DNA of 64,000 nucleotides from the NCBI GenBank assembly GCA_001994995.1, contig MDJM01000030.1:1-64000 (forward strand), in the 5' to 3' direction. How positions within the stretch are numbered: the first letter of the stretch is position 1; each line of letters opens with the position of its first letter. The notes beneath the pieces were generated by a model, which did no database searches, was not told where the DNA came from, and saw only the letters and a program-made list of their open reading frames with translations. The DNA is from Candidatus Parepulonipiscium sp. PG-Nuni2H_MBin01 (lineage in GTDB: Bacteria > Bacillota > Clostridia > Lachnospirales > Cellulosilyticaceae). The translations under genes were made by a program, and so were the position numbers. This document shows, piece by piece, positions 18,093 to 25,962 of this stretch.

Positions 18093-19094
18093 TGAAACCC
18101 ATCTAACATCCATCTTATTACTTTCAATTCTTTCCATAAAAGGTGCAATGTTAATAGGAACCCATCCATCTTCGTAGCCTACAAAAGCTTGTATATAAAC
18201 ACTAATGGGCATATCAGCCGACTCCCCCTCAACCGAACCGGCCAAATCACTCATCATGCCAAGCCACTCACCCGCGGCAACACTAACACCTGCTTTTATA
18301 TGGCTAGGAATTTCATCTAAATAACCGTAAGCAATCACTGCTCCACCATCTAATTGTACCTGAACCGTATACCCCGTTCCTTCTCTCCAATCTGCCTTAA
18401 TAACTTTCCCGTTTCCCATATTAACTACCTCAACTACACTAGTTCCATTTGGGTCAATAAGAATAACAGCAGTATCATCCCCATCTAATTCGCCGTACTC
18501 ATACTCTCTATAATCACCTACCGCAAAATATACTAAATCAAATATAAACTGACTATACATATCTCTATACACAGAATACTCCTCAGTTTCAACACCACTC
18601 TTAATAAGTTCTTCTATATCAGCCAAGTCAGTACCATTTAGCGTTTCAACATGCCAAATGCCTAACGCCAAATCCATAGGTTTATGAGAATTAATTGCTA
18701 GACTTACAACGCTACTAATCCCATCATAATCCACATCTAAAAAATTTTCAGTCATATCCTCTATTGATATAACCTCTTGTGTTATTAAACTAGAAGTAAC
18801 CTCTATATCCTCATCCTCATCTCCTCCCCCAAACGAACAATTAGTAAAGAAAATAAAACCAGCTGCCATTATAAATGCTACACTAACTAATGTTTGTCCA
18901 TCTAGTGTAAACGGATGTTGCGTACGCTGTGTACGGCCAGATTGTCTTGCACTGCCAGAAGCTTGGCGAGGTGGGCGAGTATAATTTACATATTGGTGTG
19001 AAACATGAGGCCCACCGTTTGATGAGCGTGGGTATCTTCTATTCTTCTTTCGACTTAAATTGTAACTTAATTCTCTAAAAAATCTACTTAGCAT
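18087..19094 (-). CDS. Membrane-anchored degenerate M23 (LytM-like) domain protein
   Basis: A 335-residue protein. The first 70 residues are a strongly basic, Arg/Gln/Ser/His-rich cytoplasmic tail. One membrane helix follows (about 71-88, VSVAFIMAAGFIFF), ending in a Cys. Outside the membrane comes an acidic linker. The C-terminal fold (about 215-315) resembles an M23 peptidase barrel: VNMGNGKVIKADWREGTGY, VQLDGGAVIAYGYLDEI, then an IKAGVSVAAGEWLGMMS-like strand. The zinc-binding histidines (HxxxD and HxH) are absent, so it is probably a non-catalytic wall-binding or activator protein, as known for EnvC-like factors and some SpoIIQ proteins. Start ATG after GGAGGTC. Which process it serves is open. 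Confidence 0.65.
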   Translation of the reverse strand: MLSRFFRELSYNLSRKKNRRYPRSSNGGPHVSHQYVNYTRPPRQASGSARQSGRTQRTQHPFTLDGQTLVSVAFIMAAGFIFFTNCSFGGGDEDEDIEVTSSLITQEVISIEDMTENFLDVDYDGISSVVSLAINSHKPMDLALGIWHVETLNGTDLADIEELIKSGVETEEYSVYRDMYSQFIFDLVYFAVGDYREYEYGELDGDDTAVILIDPNGTSVVEVVNMGNGKVIKADWREGTGYTVQVQLDGGAVIAYGYLDEIPSHIKAGVSVAAGEWLGMMSDLAGSVEGESADMPISVYIQAFVGYEDGWVPINIAPFMERIESNKMDVRWVSN

Positions 19095-19147
19095 AAGCTT
19101 GACCTCCTTCTCTAGTTCATAATATAGAAAAGTAAGCCAATTTATAC

Positions 19148-20086
19148 CTATTTTAGGTAATTAGCTTGTAAAGCCTTACCATTTAAATAGTCACACAAAT
19201 CCCCTTGTTGATACCCTTGTTGTTGCATTAATGCAAGTATATCATCATGAATTTTCCACCAACTACTGCCCCAATTGGCAAAAATAGAATATCCTTCGGG
19301 AACACGTCCAATTATACGCTGAATAACTATCTTCTTATCTAAATATCTAAGAAATGTAATAACTCTCTCTTTATACTCCTCCTCAGAAATAAGCTCTATC
19401 TCACCCGCGTAATACTGCTTAGCCATTACTGTATCTTTTAAAATATACAATGCATGAAGCTTAACATAAGTTAACCCTAACGCGCTAATGATTTTAGCGT
19501 TTTCTATAGTGTCAGTCATATCATCCCAAGGCAAATTTAGTATTAAATGAACTGCTGACTCAAAACCAAAATTTTTTATTCTTAACACTGCATCTATAAA
19601 TTCTGCCAAGCTATGTCCCCGGTTAATTTTACTTAAAGAATGATAATTAACAGTTTGAAGGCCTAATTCAATGCAAACATCAACACTAGTATTGTCTTTT
19701 ATAATTTGCAAATACTCATCATTAATACAATCTGGTCTAGTCGAAATACTAATTCCAACTAAATCATGATGTTTAATCTGGGATAAAACATCTTTTAAAC
19801 GTTCCTTAGACATATAAGTATTACTATAATTTTGCAAATAACCTATAAAATATTTAGCCTTATAACGTTTTTTCATATACTCAATATTATCATTTAACTG
19901 CTGTGGAATTGATTTAGTCTCATACGGAGACTCATACGCTGTACCAACATCAGCACAAAACGTACAACCTCCGCTAGAACAATTACCATCTTTATTAGGA
20001 CAAGTGCCTTCTAAATGAAGCGAAACTTTATACACTTTAGCTCCATATTTATTTGTTAAAAAATCAGCATATCTATTGTAGCTCAT
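19148..20086 (-). CDS. TIGR01212 family radical SAM protein (YtqA-like)
   Basis: A 312-residue radical-SAM protein. The cluster-binding region is CPNKDGNCSSGGCTFCADVG, with a further conserved YKAKYFIGYLQNYSNTY block and GISISTRPDC typical of the TIGR01212 family. C-terminal blocks VHLILNLPWD and LHALYILKDT are also as expected. Its substrate is not known with certainty; relatives are sometimes linked to tRNA or heme-type chemistry without proof. The start follows AAGGAGAAATT. It is 37 nt downstream of the agmatinase-family gene and could share its transcript. Confidence 0.9.
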   Translation of the reverse strand: MSYNRYADFLTNKYGAKVYKVSLHLEGTCPNKDGNCSSGGCTFCADVGTAYESPYETKSIPQQLNDNIEYMKKRYKAKYFIGYLQNYSNTYMSKERLKDVLSQIKHHDLVGISISTRPDCINDEYLQIIKDNTSVDVCIELGLQTVNYHSLSKINRGHSLAEFIDAVLRIKNFGFESAVHLILNLPWDDMTDTIENAKIISALGLTYVKLHALYILKDTVMAKQYYAGEIELISEEEYKERVITFLRYLDKKIVIQRIIGRVPEGYSIFANWGSSWWKIHDDILALMQQQGYQQGDLCDYLNGKALQANYLK

Positions 20087-20123
20087 AATTTCTCCTTAAT
20101 TCTTCGTTTTTCCAATCTTTAGT

Positions 20124-21056
20124 TTAATTGTTTTTAATTCTGTTTTTAGCTATTAAATATACAATATCTTGCATTATTGAAGCAGCGGCTAGAGCTGTTA
20201 TCTCATTTGCATCATAAGTTGGAGAAACTTCAACCATATCTGCGGCAACAATATTAATTCCTTCTAATTCTCTTAAAGTACATTTAATAAGATTTGTACT
20301 AGGACCTCCGCAAACTGGAGTCCCTGTACCTGGAGCGTAAGCTGGGTCAAGTGCGTCTATATCAAAAGTTAAATAAACTGGCATATTTCCAACAATCGAT
20401 TTAATTACATTTGCAAGCCCTACTGGCCCAAGTTCAATAACTTTATTTGCGTAAATAATATTATAACCGCAGTTCTCCATTCTAGTACGAATACATACTT
20501 GTGCCGATTTTGATGGATCAATACAACCCTCGTGTGCTAAATCATATGCAAAATTCGCATGTGAGTAATCACCATGGCTAGGAATGGAATCTTGATGACT
20601 ATCAAAATGAAGCAATGCCAGCGGACCATACTTCTCACTCGCAGCAATTATTGGCCCATATGGAATTGTATGGTCTCCACCTATACTTACAAGACTAGCT
20701 CCTGAATTTAATATTAACTTTGCATGCTTATAACTTTCTCTAATCATAAACTCGGTAGCTTTAGCTCCAACAGCAGCTCCTACATCTCCATAATCAATAA
20801 TGTTAGGACACGCCTTTTTCAAATTAAAACTTTCTGTAGTCCATAAATAATCAGAACGAAATGCCAAATTTGAAACAGCGCGAACTGCTCGTGGACCAAG
20901 TCTTGCTCCTGGTCTATTTGTTGTACCAATATCAAAAGGTATGCCCATAATAGCTAAATCCACATTATCCAAATTTCTTTTATTTGCAAATCCTGCAAAA
21001 GTAGATATTCCTGAATAATGAAACGGATGTTCAACATAACCACCAGTATAACTCAT
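20124..21056 (-). CDS. Agmatinase / ureohydrolase family enzyme
   Basis: A 310-residue binuclear manganese hydrolase, most like agmatinase (agmatine to putrescine and urea). Metal ligands are in GGDHTIPYG, LLHFDSHQD, and TFDIDALDPAYAPGTGTP. The last two match the DxHxD and DxDxxDP patterns. I place the start at ATG 21056, seven bases after an AGGGGGA Shine-Dalgarno. An upstream in-frame ATG at 21209 would add 51 residues that do not belong to the family. No spermidine genes are adjacent, so the exact substrate (agmatine or another guanidino compound) is inferred from the family only. Confidence 0.88.
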   Translation of the reverse strand: MSYTGGYVEHPFHYSGISTFAGFANKRNLDNVDLAIMGIPFDIGTTNRPGARLGPRAVRAVSNLAFRSDYLWTTESFNLKKACPNIIDYGDVGAAVGAKATEFMIRESYKHAKLILNSGASLVSIGGDHTIPYGPIIAASEKYGPLALLHFDSHQDSIPSHGDYSHANFAYDLAHEGCIDPSKSAQVCIRTRMENCGYNIIYANKVIELGPVGLANVIKSIVGNMPVYLTFDIDALDPAYAPGTGTPVCGGPSTNLIKCTLRELEGINIVAADMVEVSPTYDANEITALAAASIMQDIVYLIAKNRIKNN

Positions 21057-21304
21057 ATAAAAATCCCCCTTAAATATACTAGATAATAATATATTTATGG
21101 CATAGATAGTAAATTTGTTAATGACTTCTTTAAAAGTCCAATAAATTTTATAGGCTCCAAAATCAAAAATTTTTGTTGCTGTTGTTCGTAATGCTTGATT
21201 ATTAAGCATTTGTGTACCATACCTTATAATACCAGAATAAAATCAAAAGCTTTATCCCATAATAATATCATCATCATATTTTAACAGAAAGGTGGCAAGT
21301 CTAC

Positions 21305-21523
21305 ATGAATACAAGAACTTGGGATTATATCGCCTTAGCACTTATAATTATAGGAGCTATCAACTGGGGATTAATTGGGTTTTTCCAATTTGACTTAATC
21401 GCATCATTATTTGGTGGAATGGAAAGTTGGATCAGCCGAGTAATCTACGGTATAGTTGGTATTTCTGGTATATATTCACTTACTCTGTTTGGTAGAGTAG
21501 CAGAAAATAACAGTAACTCATAA
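21305..21523 (+). CDS. DUF378 small membrane protein
   Basis: A 72-residue protein with two membrane helices. The first (about 8-27) contains the family signature IIIGAINWGLIGFF. The second is IYGIVGISGIYSLTLF. This matches DUF378 (PF04070), small membrane proteins of unknown role often tied to stress or envelope functions. The ATG follows AAAGGTGG. It stands alone, divergent from the agmatinase gene, with its own terminator. Confidence 0.9.
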   Translation: MNTRTWDYIALALIIIGAINWGLIGFFQFDLIASLFGGMESWISRVIYGIVGISGIYSLTLFGRVAENNSNS

Positions 21524-21540
21524 GAGTTACAATTGCATAT

Positions 21541-21572
21541 AAGGGGGTGCATTTTTATGCAGCCCCTTTTTT
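21541..21572 (+). terminator. Intrinsic terminator of the DUF378 gene
   Basis: Stem AAGGGG-G-TGCAT / ATGCA-G-CCCCTT with one internal mismatch is followed by a run of T. It lies 18 nt after the stop codon. Confidence 0.88.
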
Positions 21573-21591
21573 ATTTTTGCCAAAAAAATAG

Positions 21592-21616
21592 GACTATAGA
21601 CATCGCGTCTATAGTC
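21592..21616 (-). terminator. Perfect 10-bp hairpin, terminator for the minus-strand peptide gene
   Basis: GACTATAGAC-ATCGC-GTCTATAGTC is a perfect 10-bp stem with a 5-nt loop. On the minus strand it is followed by CCTATTTTTTT, a good terminator. The only minus-strand unit that would use it is the small ORF at 21703-21771. Confidence 0.7.
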
Positions 21617-21702
21617 TTTATATTTATGAAAACTTTCATTTTACTTGTGATTATTTTAGCTGTTTTATAAAATATTGCAAATAAAATATCTGCTGTTTTT
21701 AT

Positions 21703-21771
21703 CTATCCCAACATAGATAACATCATTATTAATACTAAAAGTAATGGCAAATGTACAGTTACTTTTTCCAT
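21703..21771 (-). CDS. Candidate 22-residue hydrophobic membrane peptide
   Basis: On the minus strand AAAAAGGAGGG (21788-21778) precedes two consecutive ATG codons (21774 and 21771). The second is at better spacing and opens a 22-residue ORF, MEKVTVHLPLLLVLIMMLSML plus a final Gly. It has a short charged start followed by a single hydrophobic helix. A minus-strand terminator lies about 90 nt downstream (21592-21616). A strong Shine-Dalgarno, a membrane-helix composition and a dedicated terminator together argue for a real short gene. It could be a membrane-active small protein (regulator of a membrane complex or a toxin-like peptide). No function can be assigned, and no homologue was recognised. 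Confidence 0.5.
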   Translation of the reverse strand: MEKVTVHLPLLLVLIMMLSMLG

Positions 21772-21909
21772 CATTTTCCCTCCTTTTTAAATTAACTTTA
21801 ATTAGCAGCTATTATTAGCTATTTTATTTATATGTATAATTTACTAAATGGGGACCATATAAATTAAACAAATATACTAAAAGTCATACCACATGTATAG
21901 TGAAAAATA

Positions 21910-21942
21910 GATAAAATAAAAGGCCATAGCTGTCTATGGCCT
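21910..21942 (-). terminator. Intrinsic terminator of the 2-hydroxyacid dehydrogenase gene
   Basis: GGCCATAG / CTATGGCC (21922-21929 and 21934-21941), 8-bp stem and 4-nt loop. On the minus strand it is followed by TTTTATTTTAT. Confidence 0.8.
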
Positions 21943-21948
21943 AAATAC

Positions 21949-22944
21949 TTAACGTTTCTGTACATCTAAAATTATTTTGCAAACCTTCTCATATTCCCCA
22001 GTCAACATATAAATTAAATTATCTACCGAAATTTTTTGCGCTTCATATTGAGATGTATCCGAATAAAACGCAGTATGCGGTGTTAGTAATATATCATCAC
22101 GGTTTATAAATTTAGATGCATACTCAGCAGTTTCTTCTTTTAAAACATCTAAACCTGCACCAAATATTACACCTTTATCTAACCCATCAATTAACGCATC
22201 ATCATCAATTAAAGCCCCTCTAGCCACGTTGACAATAACTGGGCATTTCTTCATTTTTGCAATACTTTCTGCATTAATAATATTTTCATTTTGTGCCGTT
22301 AATCTCATAGTTAATGCAATAAAATCCGCTTGAGCATATATTTCATCTGGAGTAACCAACGTACAACCGTGTGCTTTTGCCACATCTTGTGTGCAAGACG
22401 GACTATATACAATCACATTAAGTCCAAACCCCTGCGCCCTTTTAGCTACAGCTTTACCTATTTTCCCAAAACCCATTATAGCTAGCGTCGCCCCTTCTAA
22501 TCTAATCAGCCCTGAAGTTGAATTATAAGCGTAGTTTTTATTGACTTCAATATCATTATTATAAAACTTAATTTTCCTTGCCACACTTAATAACATCGCC
22601 ATACAATGGTCAGCAACTTCTTGAGTACAATACTCATCTATTGCTGTTAAGCCAATTTTATTCTCCTTACAAACGTCTAAATCAACGTAATTATATCCTG
22701 TTGCCTGTACAGAGATTACTTTACATTGTTTCATCTCTCTAATTATATCTGAATCTAAGTCTACTAGTGATATTAAAACCCCATCAACCGTTGCTATCTC
22801 TTTCTTTAACTCTTCTTTTTCAGTTCCGCTATACTCAAATATAACTATCTCTGTATCTTCACCCAATTTTTCCTTAATTATATTTATTTCTAAATCTAAA
22901 TCCCTCGCTAGTCCCTCTTTACTACCGCACATCATAATTTTCAT
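21949..22944 (-). CDS. D-isomer-specific 2-hydroxyacid dehydrogenase
   Basis: A 331-residue NAD-dependent dehydrogenase of the D-2-hydroxyacid family (D-lactate, glycerate, phosphoglycerate and related acids). The NAD-binding motif is MGFGKIGKAVAKRAQG. Catalytic residues are visible as Arg in NVARGALID, Glu in GLDVLKEE and His in LLTPHTAFYS. I choose ATG 22944; it follows GGGGAG at 10-nt spacing, while an alternative TTG at 22962 has no Shine-Dalgarno. The exact substrate cannot be read from the sequence. No SerA-type ACT domain is present. Confidence 0.88.
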   Translation of the reverse strand: MKIMMCGSKEGLARDLDLEINIIKEKLGEDTEIVIFEYSGTEKEELKKEIATVDGVLISLVDLDSDIIREMKQCKVISVQATGYNYVDLDVCKENKIGLTAIDEYCTQEVADHCMAMLLSVARKIKFYNNDIEVNKNYAYNSTSGLIRLEGATLAIMGFGKIGKAVAKRAQGFGLNVIVYSPSCTQDVAKAHGCTLVTPDEIYAQADFIALTMRLTAQNENIINAESIAKMKKCPVIVNVARGALIDDDALIDGLDKGVIFGAGLDVLKEETAEYASKFINRDDILLTPHTAFYSDTSQYEAQKISVDNLIYMLTGEYEKVCKIILDVQKR

Positions 22945-23016
22945 TTTATTACAACTCCCCAATGCGTTTTATTCATGTATATTAGTTATAAGGAAAATTT
23001 GTTCATTGCAAGAAAA

Positions 23017-24771
23017 TTACTCACATTCTAGAGAGCGTACTAAAACCTCAGTAGGGGTTACAGAAATTGTTTTAAAATTATTATAAATAACCATACCCGG
23101 TTTAGCATTAGGAATTTTTTTAACATTTTTCTTAGCTGTATAATCAATCGGAACATGACTAGACTGCTTAGCACTACTATAATACGCCGCAAGCATTGCC
23201 CCCTCATACAAATCCTGCTCAGTAATTTCATGCTGATGAGGGACTTTAATTATAACATGAGAGCCTGGACCGTCTTTAATATGAAGCCAAATATCATTAG
23301 GTTTAGCAAATTTCATAGTTAATGCATCATTTTGGAAATTATTTTTTCCTACATAAATATCAAGCGCAGAAGTAGTTTTAAAATGCAAATACGGCTTTTG
23401 ATTTTTAACAGCCTTCTTAGCAACTTTAGCTCTCTTCTTTAAATACCCCATATCCACTAACTCTTGTCTAAGTTCCATTATATCAGTTTCACTTTCTAGC
23501 ATATCTAACGAAACTAACACCGAGTTTAGATAATCTAAATCTTCCTTTATAATATCAAGTTGCTCTGCCGCAGCTACAGCTGTTCTTTTTAATTTAGTAT
23601 ACTGCTTAAAATAAGTTTGAGCATTTTCAATAGGAGTTTTATCCTTATTAAGTGGAATTACAATCTCCTCTTGCTGCTCACTATAATAATTTATACACTT
23701 AAATTCAGTATCCCCTGCATTGATTTCATACGAATAAGACGTAATAAGCTCCCCATAAATTTTATAAAGCTCACTCTTATCACTACTATCTAACGCCTTT
23801 TGTTGTAAAGCCTGCTTTCTTACCGCTCTATCTATAAACGTCATAATCATCTTTTTAATATCCGCTGTCTTTTGAGAAATATTAAATCTTTGATTTTTAT
23901 TATGAGTCACATGCTCAATAACCTCACTCATATTTGCAAACTCCGTATTATCATACATCCCATGCGTCTTAAGCTCACACATATAATACGCTATTGGCTG
24001 ATTACCGTTTTCATGATAAACAATCGGCGTATAATTCGAGTCTTTTACATTTGTAATAATCCCATTAAAACAATTATAAAGCGAAGCTAACTCATCTGAA
24101 GTTAAAGTATCAGCCGCTTTGTTTTGCTCAATGTTTGCTTGTGCACATATTTCATTAGTAACTAACGGACTCAATCCATTATAAGTTTCATAAAGCCTTT
24201 TATATATTTGTGACGACTTTGCAGGTATTGCAGATAAAAACTCCTCACGGGTAGTTAGAAGAGGATTAAGCTTAGATTGATTTGGCGGATAGACATACAT
24301 ATTGTTTGGTAAAATTTGTCTCACTTGACTTTTATCAAACGAAATATGTTTAATGCTATCTAAAATAGTACCATTTTCCTTAGTAAGAATAAGATTGCTA
24401 TGTCGTCCCATAATTTCAAGTATTAACACCTTATCTTCCTTATCACCAAGTTCATTTTTAGCTTCTATATAAAACTGAGCAATTCTCTCAAAATTAGGCT
24501 GAGTAATATCCACGATTTTACCTCCTATTAAATGCTTTCTAAGAAGCATACAAAACATCGGTGGGGTATTACTTTCATTTTTGCTTAAATTAGTTAAATG
24601 AAGCCTCGGATACTGGCTATTAGCATTTAACAACAGCTTATAATTTTTACGATTATTACGAATAGTAACAAGTAGCTCTTCCTTTTGTGGCTGATAAATT
24701 TTCTCTATCTTACCACCTATTAATTGTAGTTTTAGTTCGTGTATAATGTTAGATAAAATAATGCCGTCCAT
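23017..24771 (-). CDS. rqcH: Ribosome quality-control factor RqcH (NFACT family)
   Basis: A 584-residue NFACT protein. It binds 50S subunits carrying stalled peptidyl-tRNA and recruits tRNA-Ala to add C-terminal alanine tails that mark the peptide for degradation. The NFACT-N domain starts MDGIILSNIIHELKLQL. LILEIMGRHSNLIL carries the conserved GRHSN motif needed for tailing. A coiled-coil middle (about 290-450) is followed by the NFACT-R domain with PNDIWLHIKDGPGSHVII. The older annotation is fibronectin-binding protein. It is divergent from gmk, near which it also lies in other Firmicutes. Its leader holds one of two similar RNA-like elements in this window. Confidence 0.94.
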   Translation of the reverse strand: MDGIILSNIIHELKLQLIGGKIEKIYQPQKEELLVTIRNNRKNYKLLLNANSQYPRLHLTNLSKNESNTPPMFCMLLRKHLIGGKIVDITQPNFERIAQFYIEAKNELGDKEDKVLILEIMGRHSNLILTKENGTILDSIKHISFDKSQVRQILPNNMYVYPPNQSKLNPLLTTREEFLSAIPAKSSQIYKRLYETYNGLSPLVTNEICAQANIEQNKAADTLTSDELASLYNCFNGIITNVKDSNYTPIVYHENGNQPIAYYMCELKTHGMYDNTEFANMSEVIEHVTHNKNQRFNISQKTADIKKMIMTFIDRAVRKQALQQKALDSSDKSELYKIYGELITSYSYEINAGDTEFKCINYYSEQQEEIVIPLNKDKTPIENAQTYFKQYTKLKRTAVAAAEQLDIIKEDLDYLNSVLVSLDMLESETDIMELRQELVDMGYLKKRAKVAKKAVKNQKPYLHFKTTSALDIYVGKNNFQNDALTMKFAKPNDIWLHIKDGPGSHVIIKVPHQHEITEQDLYEGAMLAAYYSSAKQSSHVPIDYTAKKNVKKIPNAKPGMVIYNNFKTISVTPTEVLVRSLECE

Positions 24772-24794
24772 AAAAATTCCTCCTTGATTTTGTG

Positions 24795-24848
24795 CTGGCT
24801 CCTAAGTCTCCCCTTTATGGGAATGTCATATAAAGTTAACAGCTCCTA
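24795..24848 (-). promoter_or_regulatory. Leader element A upstream of rqcH (candidate structured RNA)
   Basis: On the minus strand this stretch begins GGAGCTGTTAAC (24846-24835), has a CCC-ATAAA-GGGG hairpin in the middle and ends GGAGCCAG (24802-24795). Nearly the same arrangement occurs at 53658-53713. It lies between an extended -10-like TGATATTAT (-10 at 24879-24874) and the rqcH Shine-Dalgarno, so it would be in the 5' untranslated RNA. No known riboswitch class was recognised. Confidence 0.45.
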
Positions 24849-24890
24849 TGTGCTTAAAAAATAAATGTTGGTAATAATATCATAAACTTT

Positions 24891-24919
24891 TTGAAAATAA
24901 AAACAAGGTATGTTATAAT
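24891..24919 (+). promoter_or_regulatory. Strong extended -10 promoter of gmk
   Basis: TTGAAA (24891-24896), 17 nt, TATAAT (24914-24919), with TG one base before the -10. The start site would be about 30 nt before the gmk ATG. Confidence 0.85.
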
Positions 24920-24956
24920 AAACTTGTCACAGTATAAAATTTAAGGAGTAAACGAT

Positions 24957-25562
24957 ATGAAAGGTGAAGGTTTAAAAATTGTTTTATCGGGGCCATCTGG
25001 CTCAGGTAAAGGGACTATTGTGCAAGAACTTCTTAAAGATGGTAATTATAAATTGTCTATTTCTGCTACTACTAGAAAAGCTCGTACTGGTGAAGTTGAT
25101 GGAGTTCATTACTTTTTTAAAACTCAGGCAGAGTTCGAGGATATGATTGATCACGAACAATTACTTGAATACGCATGTTTTTGTAATAACTACTATGGTA
25201 CTCCTAAAGCGTTCATTGATGAGACGGTTAGTTCGGGTGCTGATATTTTGTTAGAGATAGAAATTCAAGGGGCATTGCAAGTTAAGCGTAAATACCCCGA
25301 AGCCATTTTTATATTTATTATGCCACCTACTTTTGATGAACTAAAATCCCGTCTTAAGGGGCGAAATACAGAATCGGATGAGGTTATAAACCAAAGATTA
25401 GCTAGAGCTCGTGAAGAACTAATGCTGTTTAAAGAATATGACTATATTATTATTAATGATAACTTACAAGATGCTGTTGACAAGGTAATTGCGATTTCAC
25501 TTACCGAAAAACTTAAAAGTAGCCGTTATAAGGCGTTTATTGAAGATATGCTTCAAAATTAA
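24957..25562 (+). CDS. gmk: Guanylate kinase
   Basis: A 201-residue cytosolic kinase converting GMP and ATP to GDP and ADP. The P-loop is SGPSGSGKGTIV (about residues 11-22). The GMP-binding region has TTRKARTGEVDGVHY, and the lid has RLKGRNTESDEVINQRL. Length is normal. The ATG follows AAGGAG. It begins the conserved plus-strand block with rpoZ, 19 nt downstream. In Bacillus remA and yicC precede gmk; neither is seen here. Confidence 0.97.
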   Translation: MKGEGLKIVLSGPSGSGKGTIVQELLKDGNYKLSISATTRKARTGEVDGVHYFFKTQAEFEDMIDHEQLLEYACFCNNYYGTPKAFIDETVSSGADILLEIEIQGALQVKRKYPEAIFIFIMPPTFDELKSRLKGRNTESDEVINQRLARAREELMLFKEYDYIIINDNLQDAVDKVIAISLTEKLKSSRYKAFIEDMLQN

Positions 25563-25581
25563 CATGAATTGGAGAAAATAT

Positions 25582-25875
25582 ATGTTACAACCATCGTATT
25601 CACAAATTATGAACAAACTAAACAGTGACGCAAATGAAACTGTTGTTACAAGTCGTTATTCTATTATTATTGCTACTGCTAGACGCGCTAGACAAATTAT
25701 AGATATTGTTAACGCAGAAGGGGCTGGTGAAATTACATCTCATTCTGCTAGCAAAGAAGCTCAGGCGCTTAAAGAGCAACTTAAGAAGAAGAAACCTACG
25801 GCTATCGCTGTTGAGGAGCTTTATAATGGCAAGGTTAAAATTAGAGAGCAATATATTGACTCCCATATCTCTTAA
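25582..25875 (+). CDS. rpoZ: RNA polymerase omega subunit
   Basis: A 97-residue protein, the small RNA polymerase subunit that helps assemble beta'. The start ATG at 25582 follows TTGGAG and begins MLQPSYSQIMNKLN, as in family members. The conserved core is SRYSIIIATARRARQI, and PTAIAVEELYNGKVKI follows. A longer in-frame extension overlapping gmk is excluded. A strong terminator lies downstream, separating gmk-rpoZ from priA. The coaBC gene often found between rpoZ and priA is absent. Confidence 0.94.
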   Translation: MLQPSYSQIMNKLNSDANETVVTSRYSIIIATARRARQIIDIVNAEGAGEITSHSASKEAQALKEQLKKKKPTAIAVEELYNGKVKIREQYIDSHIS

Positions 25876-25892
25876 TGGGGTTTTTTCGCTAG

Positions 25893-25938
25893 AAGGATAA
25901 ATGGGTAATTCCCTATTTATCCTTTAATAGCTTTTTTT
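25893..25938 (+). terminator. Intrinsic terminator of gmk-rpoZ
   Basis: A 13-bp stem with one bulge, AAGGATAAATGGG / CCC-t-ATTTATCCTT (25893-25905 and 25911-25924), precedes a T-run at 25932-25938. Confidence 0.8.
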
Positions 25939-25962
25939 TATAAATATCAGACAGGAGTAATT

